NCBI GenBank assembly: GCA_963844115.1
Contig: CAWJNN010000037.1
Location: 1 to 64,000 of the forward strand
DNA: 64,000 bases
Direction: 5' to 3'
Source of the DNA: CS4-C045 sp963844115
GTDB lineage: Bacteria; Planctomycetota; Planctomycetia; Pirellulales; UBA7805
Every line of letters begins with the position of its first letter. Within the stretch, counting starts at the first letter, position 1. Under the pieces are notes generated by a model. The model had not been told where the DNA came from and made no database searches. It saw only the letters and a list, made by a program, of their open reading frames with translations. The position numbers and the translations under genes are program-made. Shown here one piece after another: positions 46,984 through 57,834 of this stretch.

Positions 46984-47828
46984 CTAACTGTCGAACCATT
47001 TCTTAATCGTGCGCACTGTCGTCGCTCGACCCGTGGCGCGATCGCGGTTGTCAGCGGGATCTCCTTCGGACATACGGCAACGCAGTTCTGAGCGTTTCCG
47101 CAAATCTGTATCCCGCCAGGTCCCATCAGGGTGTCCAGTCGCTGATTGGTCAGGCTCCGTCCGGTCGGATGGTTATTGAACAGCATGGTCTGCCCGATCG
47201 CATGGGCCCCAAGAAATGGGCATCGTACTGTTGCGATTGTCGCGCCTTGAATTGCTCGTCCGTTTCACCATCGTGAGGAGGCAATTCAATCTTTGTGTAC
47301 TGCGGACATGCCTCGAGACAACAGCCGCAGCTCATGCACTGACTGAACGGGTAGGAATCCTGTTGCTCAGCCGGCATTTGCCGAGGGCCCGCACCTCGAT
47401 CGTAGTAGTCGTCTACCGGAACCCAGGCCTTCGCACGAGTCAGAGCACGAAACAACCGCGTACGATCCACCATCAGATCACGCACCACGGGAAACTTTGA
47501 CATCGGGCGCAATTCGATCTGCCCCGGATGCTCCTCCAGCAGTCGATCCACCAGCGCGGAACAAGCCTGGCGAGTACGTCCATTGATAACCATCGTGCAG
47601 GCCGCAAACCTCCTCAAGGCAATTGCAGTCCCACGCCACCGGCGCAACTTGTTCGCCGGAATTCGTTAACGGTCGCGCCGCGATCTCCTGCAGCACACTG
47701 ATCACATTCATATCCGGCCCGTGCGAGATACGAAACCGTTCCCAATGACTGCGCTGTCCCGGCGCTGGCTGCCGCAGGACGCGAGCTTCAAACGTAGCTG
47801 TCGCTGTTTCGCCATTCGCTTCGCTCAC
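46984..47828 (-). CDS. sdhB: Succinate dehydrogenase iron-sulfur subunit SdhB, three frame breaks
   Basis: SdhB passes electrons from the flavoprotein to quinone through three Fe-S clusters. The [2Fe-2S] cysteines lie in WDCNCLEEVCG and ACTMVINGRTRQAC. The other clusters use CMSCGCCLEACP and CGNAQNCVAVCPKEIP. The gene is broken near 47602, near 47207 (a GGGG run) and near 47038, after which the C-terminus GRATTVRTIKKWFDS runs to a TAG at 46984-46986. Joined length is about 281 residues, typical for the Bacillus-type subunit. A GTG at 47828 is the likely start. It ends the sdhCAB operon. Confidence 0.9.
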
Positions 47829-47856
47829 CGCACCACCTCTCGCTCGGAATGATCGG

Positions 47857-49869
47857 TCAGTTGGTATCGCCTTGAACGGCCACCGGCTCACGTGGAGTTT
47901 CACCACGAGCCGCCCCGCCCTTCGCAAGACGCTCTCTCCAAACGTCTTCTATCACTTCCGCACCCACGAGTCCATACAAACGTGGTCGAGGCGGAATTAG
48001 CGACGTGTCGACATCTTCGTAGTGAAGTTCCACGTCACGCTCGATCGGCTTGTAACTGGCAATCGTTGTCTTCAACCACTTCTGAGTATTCGCCGCAAAG
48101 CGATCGCACCAGGCTTCGGCCTCATGCCGCCGTTCGGCAGGTGACTCGGCGTCCAAACCCGGCGTCGCGAAGGCCGGTTTGAAGTGCGCCCCCCGGCACT
48201 CGTCACGAGCAAGTGCACCGCGCAGGATCGCAATCGCCAGGGGGAACATATCCATCAACGACTTGGTGTAAACAACGTTCTGGTTCGTCCAGTTGCCGGT
48301 GTCCGATAACGCACAATGGTCAGCACGGTCACGCTGTGAAAGCACGGTACCGATGGCATTGCGCAGGGAATCGTTCTCTCGCACCACGGTTGCTGATTCC
48401 GTCATGGTCCGGCCCAGCTCTTGATGCAACAGATACGGGTTCTCCGTTCCACCGCCTCGTTGGAGCAGCGCGTCGTGTTTCTGCTGGTGCTCCTTCCGTG
48501 ACAACTCATAAAAACCAGCTGGCAATTCGCCGGCAGTCGCACCGCCTCGCGCGCTGAGTTGATTGACAACACTGGGGGCGACGAACAATCCGCTAAAGAT
48601 GCAGCTGAGCAGCGAATTGGCACCCAAACGGTTGGCGCCGTGGTATTGATAGTCGCACTCACCGATTGCGAACAGGCCCGGAATGCTGGTCTGCTGATTG
48701 CGCAGTGAACCGGACTCCAGTCCGCCGTCGGCACTTCGTTCGTAGTCGACCCATAAACCGCCCATGGAGTAGTGGACGGCAGGAAAGATCTTCATCGGAA
48801 CATCGCGAGGATCGACCCCCTGGAACTTTTCATAGATTTCCAGGATCCCGCCCAGTTTCTTGTCGAGCACATCGCGTGGCAAATGGGTCAAATCGAGATA
48901 GACCGCCAGCCGATCCTTGTCGACGCTCAACCCTTCCTTCGTACAAACCTCAAAGATCTCGCGTGTCGCGATATCGCGAGGAACAAGGTTGCCGTACTCG
49001 GGATAGCGTTCTTCCAGAAAGTAATATCGCTCGGCTTCTGGAATCTGCAATGGATCTCTCGGATCCTGTTGCTTACGCGGGACCCAAACTCGGCCCCCTT
49101 CCCCGCGGGCGCTTTCGCTCATCAGCCGCAACTTGTCCGCGCCAGGTACGGCCGTTGGGTGCACCTGAAGAAACTCGGGGTTTCCAAACCGAGCGCCGGC
49201 CTGAAAACAGCGGCTGGCAGCGCTACCTGTGCAGACCATGGACATGGTCGAACGACCGAAGATCAGACCCGGTCCTCCGGAGGCAACGATCACGACATCC
49301 GCGGGGAACGTGCGAATTTCCATATTGACCAGGTTTTGTGCAACGCATCCTCGGCAGCGGCCTTCGTCATCCAGGATCGGCCCGAGAAAATCCCAGAATT
49401 CGAACTTGTTGATCCTCCCCTCTGCTTCCCAGCGGCGGACCTGTTCGTCCAGTGCGTATATCAGTTGCTGGCCGGTGGTCGCGCCGGCAAAAGCCGTCCG
49501 CTTGTACAGGGTCCCTCCAAAGCGGCGATGGTCCAGAAAGCCTTCCGGCGTCCGGTTGAACGTGACCCCCAGACGATCCATCAAATCGATAATCCGAGGG
49601 GCCCAGTAGGCCATTTCCTTTACCGGCGGTTGATGCTGGAGAAAGTCGCCGCCGTAGACGGTGTCGTCAAAGTGCTTCCACTCGGTATCGCCATGCTGGC
49701 GGGTGAGGTCGTTGACGCTGTTGATCCCGCCCTGAGCACACACACTGTGTGATCGTTTGACGGGTGTCAGGCTGATCAAGTCGACGTGAAATCCGGACTC
49801 AGCGACCTGCATCGAAACCGACAGACCGGCCAATCCACCACCTACGACCACAACACGTTGATTCGACAT
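47857..49869 (-). CDS. sdhA: Succinate dehydrogenase flavoprotein subunit SdhA
   Basis: SdhA oxidises succinate to fumarate with covalent FAD. It shows the dinucleotide fold VVVVGGGLAGLSVSMQVAE, the FAD attachment region RSHSVCAQGGINSV, and VHYSMGGLWVDY. At 670 residues it is longer than proteobacterial SdhA and fits the Bacillus/Bacteroidetes-type enzyme with a two-subunit membrane part reduced to one cytochrome b. It lies 88 bp after sdhC and 28 bp before sdhB. Confidence 0.95.
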   Translation of the reverse strand: MSNQRVVVVGGGLAGLSVSMQVAESGFHVDLISLTPVKRSHSVCAQGGINSVNDLTRQHGDTEWKHFDDTVYGGDFLQHQPPVKEMAYWAPRIIDLMDRLGVTFNRTPEGFLDHRRFGGTLYKRTAFAGATTGQQLIYALDEQVRRWEAEGRINKFEFWDFLGPILDDEGRCRGCVAQNLVNMEIRTFPADVVIVASGGPGLIFGRSTMSMVCTGSAASRCFQAGARFGNPEFLQVHPTAVPGADKLRLMSESARGEGGRVWVPRKQQDPRDPLQIPEAERYYFLEERYPEYGNLVPRDIATREIFEVCTKEGLSVDKDRLAVYLDLTHLPRDVLDKKLGGILEIYEKFQGVDPRDVPMKIFPAVHYSMGGLWVDYERSADGGLESGSLRNQQTSIPGLFAIGECDYQYHGANRLGANSLLSCIFSGLFVAPSVVNQLSARGGATAGELPAGFYELSRKEHQQKHDALLQRGGGTENPYLLHQELGRTMTESATVVRENDSLRNAIGTVLSQRDRADHCALSDTGNWTNQNVVYTKSLMDMFPLAIAILRGALARDECRGAHFKPAFATPGLDAESPAERRHEAEAWCDRFAANTQKWLKTTIASYKPIERDVELHYEDVDTSLIPPRPRLYGLVGAEVIEDVWRERLAKGGAARGETPREPVAVQGDTN

Positions 49870-49957
49870 AGCTTTTTTGGCTTCCGCGGACTCGAACGTT
49901 ACCGATCCTCTTTACTCGATTATTGATGATGCCATACGAGAGCGAGCCGGCGACCCG

Positions 49958-50824
49958 TCATGGCGATTCATCGACGACTTTGGTCTCGTCGGGCGCCTCC
50001 GACAGAATCTCACGACGCTCTTCCGCTGACAATCGCTTGTGAGGCGAGTCAGGCACTTCCAGCAGCTCGCGTCGGCCCGAGTACATCTGATCTTCGCTTT
50101 GCACCGCCTCTTGTTTATTGACGTTGACCATTCCGAATAGGGCGCTCAATCCAACCACCAGCGTGGCGACGCCGATAAAGCCACACAACCAGCCGGCACG
50201 CCGTTGTGCCTTGGGCGTGGTCCATACACCCCACGTGATCCCCATTGTCCAGAGGCCATTTCCCAGGTGAAACACGCAGGCCGTGGTGCCGATCGCATAC
50301 AACGCCTGCACGATCCTGGATCTGAGTGCATAGGACGCCGTGCTTGCCGCGTTATAGGCGCGAAATTCCGCTCCGCCCAGCGGATCGGCAACGCTCTTAA
50401 GCCACCACTCGCCATGAAACCATCCGTGCATATGGAAGACGTGTCCCATGATGAACAGAAAGGCAATGATTCCGGAGGCCCGCTGAAGCGAGTAGCGGAC
50501 GTTGCCGCTGTAGGGATAGTCCCCCGTATTCGGCAATCCCCCGGCGATGATTACCAGACCGATGATGCCGTGAAACAGGATCGGAATGAAGATAAACGTC
50601 CACTCGACCAGCGGCAGCAGCGGCCCCACCGAGTGAATACTGTAGACGTTTTTCTGGAATACCTCAGGGCCTGCCAACACGCTGGCATTGGTCACCAAAT
50701 GGACGACCATGTATGCGCCAATGGGGATCAAGCCACTGAGCGAATGGGCACGCCGGATGAGAAACTCGTGTCGGGCGAGGAACGAAACTGTCGGCTTTTC
50801 TCCCACCACGCTTCGTAACACCAC
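49958..50824 (-). CDS. sdhC: Succinate dehydrogenase cytochrome b558 subunit SdhC
   Basis: This single five-helix membrane anchor binds two hemes and quinone, as in Bacillus-type complex II. Candidate heme histidines are in HSLSGLIPIGAYMVVHLV, LFHGIIGLVI, FIMGHVFHMHGWFHGEWW and CVFHLGNGLW. The C-terminus is a soluble acidic tail (SEDQMYSGRRELLEVPD) of about 50 residues, which is longer than usual. First gene of sdhCAB. Confidence 0.92.
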   Translation of the reverse strand: MVLRSVVGEKPTVSFLARHEFLIRRAHSLSGLIPIGAYMVVHLVTNASVLAGPEVFQKNVYSIHSVGPLLPLVEWTFIFIPILFHGIIGLVIIAGGLPNTGDYPYSGNVRYSLQRASGIIAFLFIMGHVFHMHGWFHGEWWLKSVADPLGGAEFRAYNAASTASYALRSRIVQALYAIGTTACVFHLGNGLWTMGITWGVWTTPKAQRRAGWLCGFIGVATLVVGLSALFGMVNVNKQEAVQSEDQMYSGRRELLEVPDSPHKRLSAEERREILSEAPDETKVVDESP

Positions 50825-51003
50825 GCTTCCTGAATCGCGATATATACAGGCTGTCTATCCATCTGCGTCCGGCGCGGTTCGACCGCACACATGATCAACG
50901 CAGCTTCGCCGTCCGTAGTATAGGAAAGCAGAAGTCCGGGTAAAGGGCGCATGGCGTAAAGGGCACACAGAGAAGCAAACCCCATGTCGCATACCGGGCC
51001 GAC

Positions 51004-54000
51004 TTAGAGCGCAAGCCAACTCGCCAGTTCGTGGTACTTTTCGCGCTCGATTGTGCTCAGTCGTCGAGGAGCGAAATCTACGGCTTTGGCCTTTTCCATC
51101 GTACGCTTAGCAGCCTCACGGTCGTCCTCACATTGATACGCCAGCGCCAGATGAAAGTAGAGAATCCCCGAATCCGTGCCGAACATCGTTGCGTTCTCAA
51201 GATCCTTGACCGCCTTCTCGCAATTCCCTTGCGCCAAATGGATCATGGCACGCGAATCCAGGACGTCGCGACTCGGACCAATCAGTTCGACTGCCGTTTC
51301 AACGAGCCGGATCGTATCGGCATCGACGTTGCCACGCGTCGCGTTAAGGTAGGCGAGGTTGTTGACCAGAATACCTCGCTCCCTCCGAGAGAGATCGGCC
51401 TTCAATGCTGCCTTCAGGACACTTTGGGCGTCGTCGCTTTTTCCCATCGCATGCAAGACCGATGCCCAATTCATTGACAGAGTTACGTCGCCGGGATCCT
51501 GTGCGATCGCAGCGTCAAACCATTTCTGAAGCGTTGAAAAATGAGGAATGGATTTTTCTGGATACTCAAGAAAAGCCAACATGCCGATCCGGCATATCGT
51601 GCCAACGGTTTCTTCGGACTCCTTGCTCGCACACAATTCAAATGTCTTGTCGACCTGCCCGCTCCTGGCGAGAAATCCGGCATACATGAAAAAGCGATCC
51701 GGTCGAAGCTTGATGAACTCGCTAAACTTCTCTGCCGCGTCGGTATTCAGACCAAATTCTTCCATCAATAAAGCCGCTTGCAAAATCTGGCCGCCATTTG
51801 CGGACGTCCGATTGTCTTGCAGCCCCTCGTTAATCAACCGTCGCGCTTCGTCTGGGTTGTTGAATCCCATCGCCGCCCTGGCCTGCAATCTTACTGTTCG
51901 TAACATCTTTGGTTCGATCTTTGCCAGTTTCTCGATCCAGGTGTTCGCTCGACCGTATTCTTTCCGATCGAGCAACATCTGTGAAAATGCGGCGAGAAAA
52001 TCTGGATTCGGCTTGTCGCCGGTTTCGCTAACCAGACCGGTCATGATTTCGACGGCCTGAACCGAGCGATCGCTCTTGTCATAGAGCCGGGCAAGGACTA
52101 GGCGTTCCTCGGCGCTGAGCGCCACGTTCTGATTGTTGAGGCGTTCCAATATCTGAACTGCCCTTTCGCGAAACTGCGGTTCTTCGCGGCGCCCCATCAA
52201 CTCAGCCTTGATTCTCTCGTCCACTAGGGATAGTCGACCATCGACGCGATTCGCGTCCAGAATGGCCATCGCCGTAACAAACCTTCCATAGTCTTCTTCT
52301 CTCCCCATGGCACGAGCCAGCGATCGACGCGCCCAGATCGCGTGAGGTGAGGCCGAAGGACCGCTGCTATCGGTTATTCTCAGCAACCGCTTGATATATT
52401 GTTCGGCTTTCGCGACCTGCCCGGTATCGTAGTAGTACATCGCAACCGAGCGGATGGTGGCTGGATCATCGCCGGAGGAAACCATCGCCGATTCAAAGTG
52501 GAGTTCGGCCATTTCGCGATGGCCTAGCAACGCATAAGCCTTTGCAAGTGCCAAAGGCGCCTGATCGACAGCGAGATGGTTTTCAGAATTACGCACATAA
52601 TTCTCTGCATTCGCTGACTGACCGGTTCGTACCAGGAATTCGACCATCGTCAACCAGGTGCGGGCATAGGACGTACCAACCGTGACCGCTTTGCGAAACG
52701 CCTGGCCTGCTTCCTTCGGGCGCTTTAAGTGGGTATAGATTTGCCCCACCCAAATCCAATCATCCGGATTGGTCGACGCGGGAGGGATGGCATCCTGAAG
52801 TGCCCGCAGCGCCTTATCCGGATCGCCACTCATCGCCTCCAGCAGAACCTGGTATCGCTTCAATTCCTGCGGCAACGGGTTTATCTTGGCCAACTCCACA
52901 CGCGCGTCGCCGAACTTCCCTTCTTCCGTAAGCAATACGACTAATCGCTGCACTGCGCTCGCGCGAGGCGGACCCAGTTTGAGTGCATTCTGGTAGGCGC
53001 GAATTGCCGCTTCCGGCCGTTTCTGCAAGTCGTTGACCTCTGCATCCAACAGGGCGCTCAAGTGCCACTCTGGCCGCAATTCCGTCATTCGTTGGGAAAT
53101 ATCGGATGCGCTTTCGAGAGAATCCTTGTCCGTTGAATCGCGTTGGTAATTCCATAGCAGCTGCTTGCCGTGGAAATACATCGATTCCGGACTGCTTTCG
53201 CCATACGCCTTGTCGACGTGTGCCATCACGGAAATAAGGCCCAAATCGTCATTCTGCTGACGAGCCAAGTCGAATAGCTGTTCGCACAACTCGATTCGGT
53301 TCGGATGGACGTTCAAGGCATTAAACCAGCAGCGTTTGACGGCATCAAAATTTCGCGGCGGGACCCGATAGTATGCCGCTCCTAACGCCTTCCATAGGTT
53401 AAATTGCTGCGATTTGTCGAATTTTTCGATGCCAACTTCCAACGCGGCAAGTTCATCGCTTGCACCCGGATCATTGACGGTTGAAATCAACTGCGCTCGA
53501 ACCGTACGTGAGAATGCGTTATCGCTAAAACCCAAATCACCCTTTTCTATCATCGTGAGCAGACGCGTCAACGTGCGTTCCGGGTTATACTTTTGTCTAT
53601 GTATATCCACGTACAAAGCCTGAAGATGATGGTTGTTCGGGACCTTCCGTAAACTTTTTTCGAGCAAGCTTAAGGCTTCTTTAAATTTGTCTTCTTTCGC
53701 CAATCGGTTAACAGTCACGACCACTTTGAGCACCGGATCCTCGTCACCATCCTCCGCTTTTTCGCTGGTCGGCGTCATAATCAGCTTCTGTACCAGCTCG
53801 AATTCAGCCGCCAGGGGCTTACTGTCCGGTTGTTGTCGATGCAGCTTGAAGACCACGTCGTAATACAAGCGAACCAATTGTTCGTCTGAATCGAATGTTT
53901 GGCTCCCCAGCGAAAATCGAGCTTCACGCAGGCTTTGGTATGCGTCCTCATACTGTTCAAGTCTCACCAACGCAGTGATGGAGCCCCGCACGGCCATCAA

Positions 54001-55329
54001 CAGACTGGGACTAGCGGCCAAAGCGCGTTTGTACGCGTTCATCTCGCTATCAACCTTACCTAATCGATTGTAACACTGGGCCAGCAGCATGTTGGTGCTA
54101 ACCGTCAGATCTACATCACCCTTCAATGCCGGCCGCACCTTTTCCAGCAACAGAATTGCCTCTTTCCATTGCCGATCCATAAACATGGCTTGAGCTTCAG
54201 CAAGTTCAATACGTACCGCCGGGAATTTCTCCATTTTCTTCATCCGCTGGATCGTTGCTTTAGCGGCGTCATGATCTCCCGCTTGAGACTGCATCTCGTA
54301 CAGATACCAGATCAGCTGATGGCTATCCGGTATCCGTTCCAGACCTTTTTCGTATTCCGCCAGTGCACCCTTCGGGTCGTTCTTGGCGATGGCTAACAGG
54401 CCTTTGAATCTAGCTACGCGGTGATCCTGCGGGTGCAAATATTCCGCTTCATCTAGTATCTTCTGTGCTTCGGAATGCTCTCCCGCGGAAATTGCGATCA
54501 CGACGTTTTCCAACAGAATGTCCGGATCGGAACCCTCCAGTTCCATCGCCCGCCGCAAGTGTTTCTTGGCGAGTTCCTGTCGCGCGTCGCGATCCTTTCT
54601 ATCGCCCGTCGCGTTCGTCGAACGCAAGTGACGCCCCAAGATCAAATGTGCCTCGGCGGATTCGGAATTGGCAGCAACCATCTCGTCCAAAATGCGGTCA
54701 GCCTGTTTGCGATCATCGCGATGCAGGAGCGCCAGCAACCGGTAGGCATCAAGCATTGAGGGATCGCCGGCTTTATGCCGTTCAAAATTCCCTTGCCTGC
54801 TGTCGAATCCCACAATTCGATTGAGGCGTTCGATTGCCGGCTTGTAATCCTTCATTCGACCGGCGCAGACCGCGTAGCTGTAATCCATCTCTGGATCGGA
54901 CTTTCCACTGGCGTCCAGATATTCAACATGTTTGCGGGCCTCATCGTTGACATTCGCCTTCACCATCAACAAAACCAGCCGACGACGAATATCGTTCCGC
55001 TCGGGCACCTTCCGTACAGCGCGCGACATGAACTCGTAAGCGGAACGAACCTCTCGCTGTGTCGGATTCTTGCTCTGTTCGAAGATATCCGCGGCCGCCA
55101 ATGCTGCCGCACAGATCTCGTCGACGTCGCGTGGATTCTGCTGCAAGTACCGCGTGTAGTGCTGCAGCGCACGATCGATATCGCCCTCGTCCATGGCGGA
55201 CTTGGCTTTTTCCAGGATGTGCTTGGTACTGCGTTCGACGTTGACAGCCCATAACAGGTGAACGCCGCTGGCGACCAAAATCAGTGGAACAACCAAACAG
55301 AGCAGGAACTTGACGTTCAGACGTCGCAT
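51004..55329 (-). CDS. Giant TPR-repeat protein, possibly PrsT-like
   Basis: A roughly 1,441-residue protein with an N-terminal hydrophobic segment (VKFLLCLVVPLILVASGVHLL) that serves as signal anchor, followed by many TPR units along the whole length (GDIDRALQHYTRYLQQNPRD, GDHDAAKATIQRMKK, GQVAKAEQYIKRLLRI). It is probably a periplasmic scaffold. TPR proteins of this kind (PrsT) accompany exosortase/exopolysaccharide loci, and this gene is divergent from a Wza-like gene, so I infer a role in polysaccharide export. ATG 55329 gives the proper signal anchor; the longer upstream frame does not. The reading frame is intact over 4.3 kb. Confidence 0.8.
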   Translation of the reverse strand: MRRLNVKFLLCLVVPLILVASGVHLLWAVNVERSTKHILEKAKSAMDEGDIDRALQHYTRYLQQNPRDVDEICAAALAAADIFEQSKNPTQREVRSAYEFMSRAVRKVPERNDIRRRLVLLMVKANVNDEARKHVEYLDASGKSDPEMDYSYAVCAGRMKDYKPAIERLNRIVGFDSRQGNFERHKAGDPSMLDAYRLLALLHRDDRKQADRILDEMVAANSESAEAHLILGRHLRSTNATGDRKDRDARQELAKKHLRRAMELEGSDPDILLENVVIAISAGEHSEAQKILDEAEYLHPQDHRVARFKGLLAIAKNDPKGALAEYEKGLERIPDSHQLIWYLYEMQSQAGDHDAAKATIQRMKKMEKFPAVRIELAEAQAMFMDRQWKEAILLLEKVRPALKGDVDLTVSTNMLLAQCYNRLGKVDSEMNAYKRALAASPSLLMAVRGSITALVRLEQYEDAYQSLREARFSLGSQTFDSDEQLVRLYYDVVFKLHRQQPDSKPLAAEFELVQKLIMTPTSEKAEDGDEDPVLKVVVTVNRLAKEDKFKEALSLLEKSLRKVPNNHHLQALYVDIHRQKYNPERTLTRLLTMIEKGDLGFSDNAFSRTVRAQLISTVNDPGASDELAALEVGIEKFDKSQQFNLWKALGAAYYRVPPRNFDAVKRCWFNALNVHPNRIELCEQLFDLARQQNDDLGLISVMAHVDKAYGESSPESMYFHGKQLLWNYQRDSTDKDSLESASDISQRMTELRPEWHLSALLDAEVNDLQKRPEAAIRAYQNALKLGPPRASAVQRLVVLLTEEGKFGDARVELAKINPLPQELKRYQVLLEAMSGDPDKALRALQDAIPPASTNPDDWIWVGQIYTHLKRPKEAGQAFRKAVTVGTSYARTWLTMVEFLVRTGQSANAENYVRNSENHLAVDQAPLALAKAYALLGHREMAELHFESAMVSSGDDPATIRSVAMYYYDTGQVAKAEQYIKRLLRITDSSGPSASPHAIWARRSLARAMGREEDYGRFVTAMAILDANRVDGRLSLVDERIKAELMGRREEPQFRERAVQILERLNNQNVALSAEERLVLARLYDKSDRSVQAVEIMTGLVSETGDKPNPDFLAAFSQMLLDRKEYGRANTWIEKLAKIEPKMLRTVRLQARAAMGFNNPDEARRLINEGLQDNRTSANGGQILQAALLMEEFGLNTDAAEKFSEFIKLRPDRFFMYAGFLARSGQVDKTFELCASKESEETVGTICRIGMLAFLEYPEKSIPHFSTLQKWFDAAIAQDPGDVTLSMNWASVLHAMGKSDDAQSVLKAALKADLSRRERGILVNNLAYLNATRGNVDADTIRLVETAVELIGPSRDVLDSRAMIHLAQGNCEKAVKDLENATMFGTDSGILYFHLALAYQCEDDREAAKRTMEKAKAVDFAPRRLSTIEREKYHELASWLAL

Positions 55330-55719
55330 CGAAATGGCCCTTCGATAAACTGAATTGGGTTCGATTGAGAGCCGGCAGACCCCTGCCAGCATTCCGGGGA
55401 TGCTGACATTTCTATCAGATAGCACCGACCAGCAACGCGTTCGCTACACGAACACGAAGGGGCAGACATTACAGGCTCTATCCTGAATAGGGATAAATAC
55501 TTATTTCATCCTACCCCAGCCTGTCAAACTGTCAATAAAGGCGTCACCGCTACCTCACGGATCGCGATGGGAAAAATACAAATTAGATGAAACTGCTCAG
55601 GCCATTCTGCCGATAATCCTGCCTGTACCGACCAGGTTGAAGCGGCGGTTTTTTACTTTTGGGGGGGCCAACGCAACTACCGATAGGTAGCTCGCGTTCC
55701 AATCGAGTGGGCCCCAAAC
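55330..55719. other. Divergent intergenic region, probable promoters
   Basis: About 390 bp between divergent genes. An A/T-rich stretch near 55485-55540 contains two minus-strand TTGACA sequences (55522-55527 and 55530-55535), but no good -10 was found at the right spacing. No gene or hairpin recognised. Confidence 0.4.
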
Positions 55720-56772
55720 ATGCGAATTCATCTTGCGGCGATCGGGATCCTGTTAGCAGCAACGCTGGTCGGCTGTCGGACTTTTTCCGCACGCAATCCC
55801 GATCTCGAAGCTCATCTGCCACCCGCGCACAAAATCCCCAATGAGGAAATTAAGACCTCGTTGCCGCCGTATGTGGTTGAGCCGCCAGATGTCCTGCTGA
55901 TCGACGCCATTAAGGTGGTCCCCAAGGTCCCCTACTTGCTCGAACCGCTGGACTTGATCCAAATCCAGGCGGAAAACGTGCTGCCCGACGTACCGCTCAA
56001 TGGACAGTTTCAGATCGAAGGTAACGGTAGTGTCAACTTGGGAACCCAATACGGGATCGTCAAAGTGGCAGGTCTCGGTACAGAGGATGCCGCCGAAGCA
56101 ATCCGTCGCAAGTTATTGGAAGGACTTGTCGAACCGCTGGTATCCGTCAGCATCTTGCAGACGACCGGGTCGCAGCAAATCAACGGCCAACACCAGGTCA
56201 TGCCGCAAGGGACTATCAACTTGGGTACCTACGGCGAGGTTTACGTCGCAGGCCTGACGCTACAGCAAACGAAATACGCGATCGAAAAACACCTCGAAGA
56301 TTTCCTCGAATCGCCCGAGGTCTTCGTCGACGTCTTCGCTTTCAACAGCAAAACGTATTACATCATTACCGACGGCGGAGGACTTGGCGATCGAGTGGTC
56401 CGGTTGCCCATCGTCGGCGGCGAAACTGTCTTGGACGCCATCAGCCAGATCGGCGGTCTCAACGGGATCTCGACCACCGAAATATGGATTGCTCGTCCGT
56501 CGCTCGACAAATCAGGCGTGGAACAGCGACTACCGGTGAGTTGGGATGAAATCACGAAGAAAGGCCTCACGGCGACAAACTACCAGGTCTTTCCCGGCGA
56601 CCGGATCTTCATTAAGGCCAGCACCTTCACGAGAATCGATTCGGTGGTCGCCCGAGTCACGCAGCCGATCGAACGGATTTCCGGCTTCATCTTGCTAGGC
56701 TCCGGCGCGATCCGCAACCTGAACCAGTCCTTCCGACAAAATATCGGAAACAATAACAATAACTTTAATTAA
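55720..56772 (+). CDS. Polysaccharide export lipoprotein, Wza-like
   Basis: A 350-residue lipoprotein with a lipobox at LVGC (Cys19) and a poly-export domain (LLEPLDLIQIQAEN, IEGNGSVNLGTQYGIVKVAGL) followed by a second export/SLBB-like unit (GTINLGTYGEVYVAGLTL, VVRLPIVGGETVLDAISQI). Such proteins form the outer-membrane pore for exopolysaccharide. The C-terminus ends in Asn (NIGNNNNNFN). It is probably cotranscribed with the secreted Pro-rich protein 56 bp downstream and works with the exosortase and Wzz-like genes nearby. Confidence 0.88.
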   Translation: MRIHLAAIGILLAATLVGCRTFSARNPDLEAHLPPAHKIPNEEIKTSLPPYVVEPPDVLLIDAIKVVPKVPYLLEPLDLIQIQAENVLPDVPLNGQFQIEGNGSVNLGTQYGIVKVAGLGTEDAAEAIRRKLLEGLVEPLVSVSILQTTGSQQINGQHQVMPQGTINLGTYGEVYVAGLTLQQTKYAIEKHLEDFLESPEVFVDVFAFNSKTYYIITDGGGLGDRVVRLPIVGGETVLDAISQIGGLNGISTTEIWIARPSLDKSGVEQRLPVSWDEITKKGLTATNYQVFPGDRIFIKASTFTRIDSVVARVTQPIERISGFILLGSGAIRNLNQSFRQNIGNNNNNFN

Positions 56773-56828
56773 GTCACAAGTCGTTCGGCGACTACGCGAT
56801 CTACGAGCGACAAACCACAAAGGGCATC

Positions 56829-57761
56829 ATGAACTGCAAATTCCGAATTGCCAATTCGATACGATCCCTGGTGGCTCTGACCGCCGTCATCTTGCTGCTA
56901 AACAGTTCGGTTACTGCCCAGGGGCCGGGCGGGCCGGGATCACACTTCGCTTCGGAGCAATACGGTCCGCACGCTGCCGGGGGTGACTATCTCCCGCACG
57001 GCCAAGGTGCTTATTCGACAGCCCCTGTGTCTCCTGCGCCCCCTGACCACGGTCTCTACCAAACGCGCTGGCGGCCCTGGAACCGGTCCACAATTTATCC
57101 GGTCTACCCAGGCATGCCCGAACCACCTAGTTCAGGACCCCGGAAAAAACAGCCAGGCGAACTGCCGCCATTGCCCGATGACGACAACGGATCCGGCGGA
57201 ACGAATGGTGACGGCAGTTCATCAACGGAACCCAATGGCCAGGATACGAACGGTGACGACTCGCCAGAACCCCCGCCTGACTTGGACCCTGGCTTGCCGC
57301 TTCCCGGCGGCGATTCGTCTTCCGACGAGTTTTCACCCATCTCGCCCTATCAGAACGACGATTCGCCGACCGTTCCCCAGGATCTGTCGCCTCCGGCGAA
57401 CGGAGATGGAGACTCGGCAGCGCCGGATCCACTTCCGGAACTTCCCGACGAACTACCGCTGCCAATTGGAGAACCGGCTGACGCGGATACCAGCCAAAAA
57501 GATGGCTGGAAGTCGTCTGGTCACGTAGCCGACGCCTGGCGCAAAGCTGGTCATGAGAAGCAGCCGGTCGCAAAGGTCCGATCATCGACGAGGACGAATG
57601 CCAAGAGGCCGGCGACACCACGACTCGTCAATTTGGCCGACGCCAAACCGCTCAACAAGCCGAGTTCTTCCTGGCCTGCTAATCCGCTTCGTTCGGGACC
57701 CGGTATCGCTCACGATCCGCACGTTGTTCCGACCGCGAATTGGCAGTATGATCGGCGCTGA
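56829..57761 (+). CDS. Secreted Pro/Gly/Asp-rich protein
   Basis: A 310-residue protein with a signal peptide (LVALTAVILLLNSSVTAQ) and a low-complexity mature part rich in Pro, Gly, Ser and acidic residues (PPDLDPGLPLPGGDSSSDE, PPANGDGDSAAPDPLPELP). No fold is expected over most of its length. Its position after the Wza-like gene suggests a cell-surface or periplasmic role. I recognise no family. Confidence 0.68.
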   Translation: MNCKFRIANSIRSLVALTAVILLLNSSVTAQGPGGPGSHFASEQYGPHAAGGDYLPHGQGAYSTAPVSPAPPDHGLYQTRWRPWNRSTIYPVYPGMPEPPSSGPRKKQPGELPPLPDDDNGSGGTNGDGSSSTEPNGQDTNGDDSPEPPPDLDPGLPLPGGDSSSDEFSPISPYQNDDSPTVPQDLSPPANGDGDSAAPDPLPELPDELPLPIGEPADADTSQKDGWKSSGHVADAWRKAGHEKQPVAKVRSSTRTNAKRPATPRLVNLADAKPLNKPSSSWPANPLRSGPGIAHDPHVVPTANWQYDRR

Positions 57762-57834
57762 AATCCGGGACCGGTGAACGCCAGACGGCCCCCGATCAGC
57801 CTATGGCTTGCGCCGGACCGTAACGCCCAATCGC

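Noticed and set aside
48772..49752. Long plus-strand open frame of 326 codons
   Set aside because: It is antisense to sdhA, whose FAD motifs and length are clear; the frame is a codon-bias shadow.
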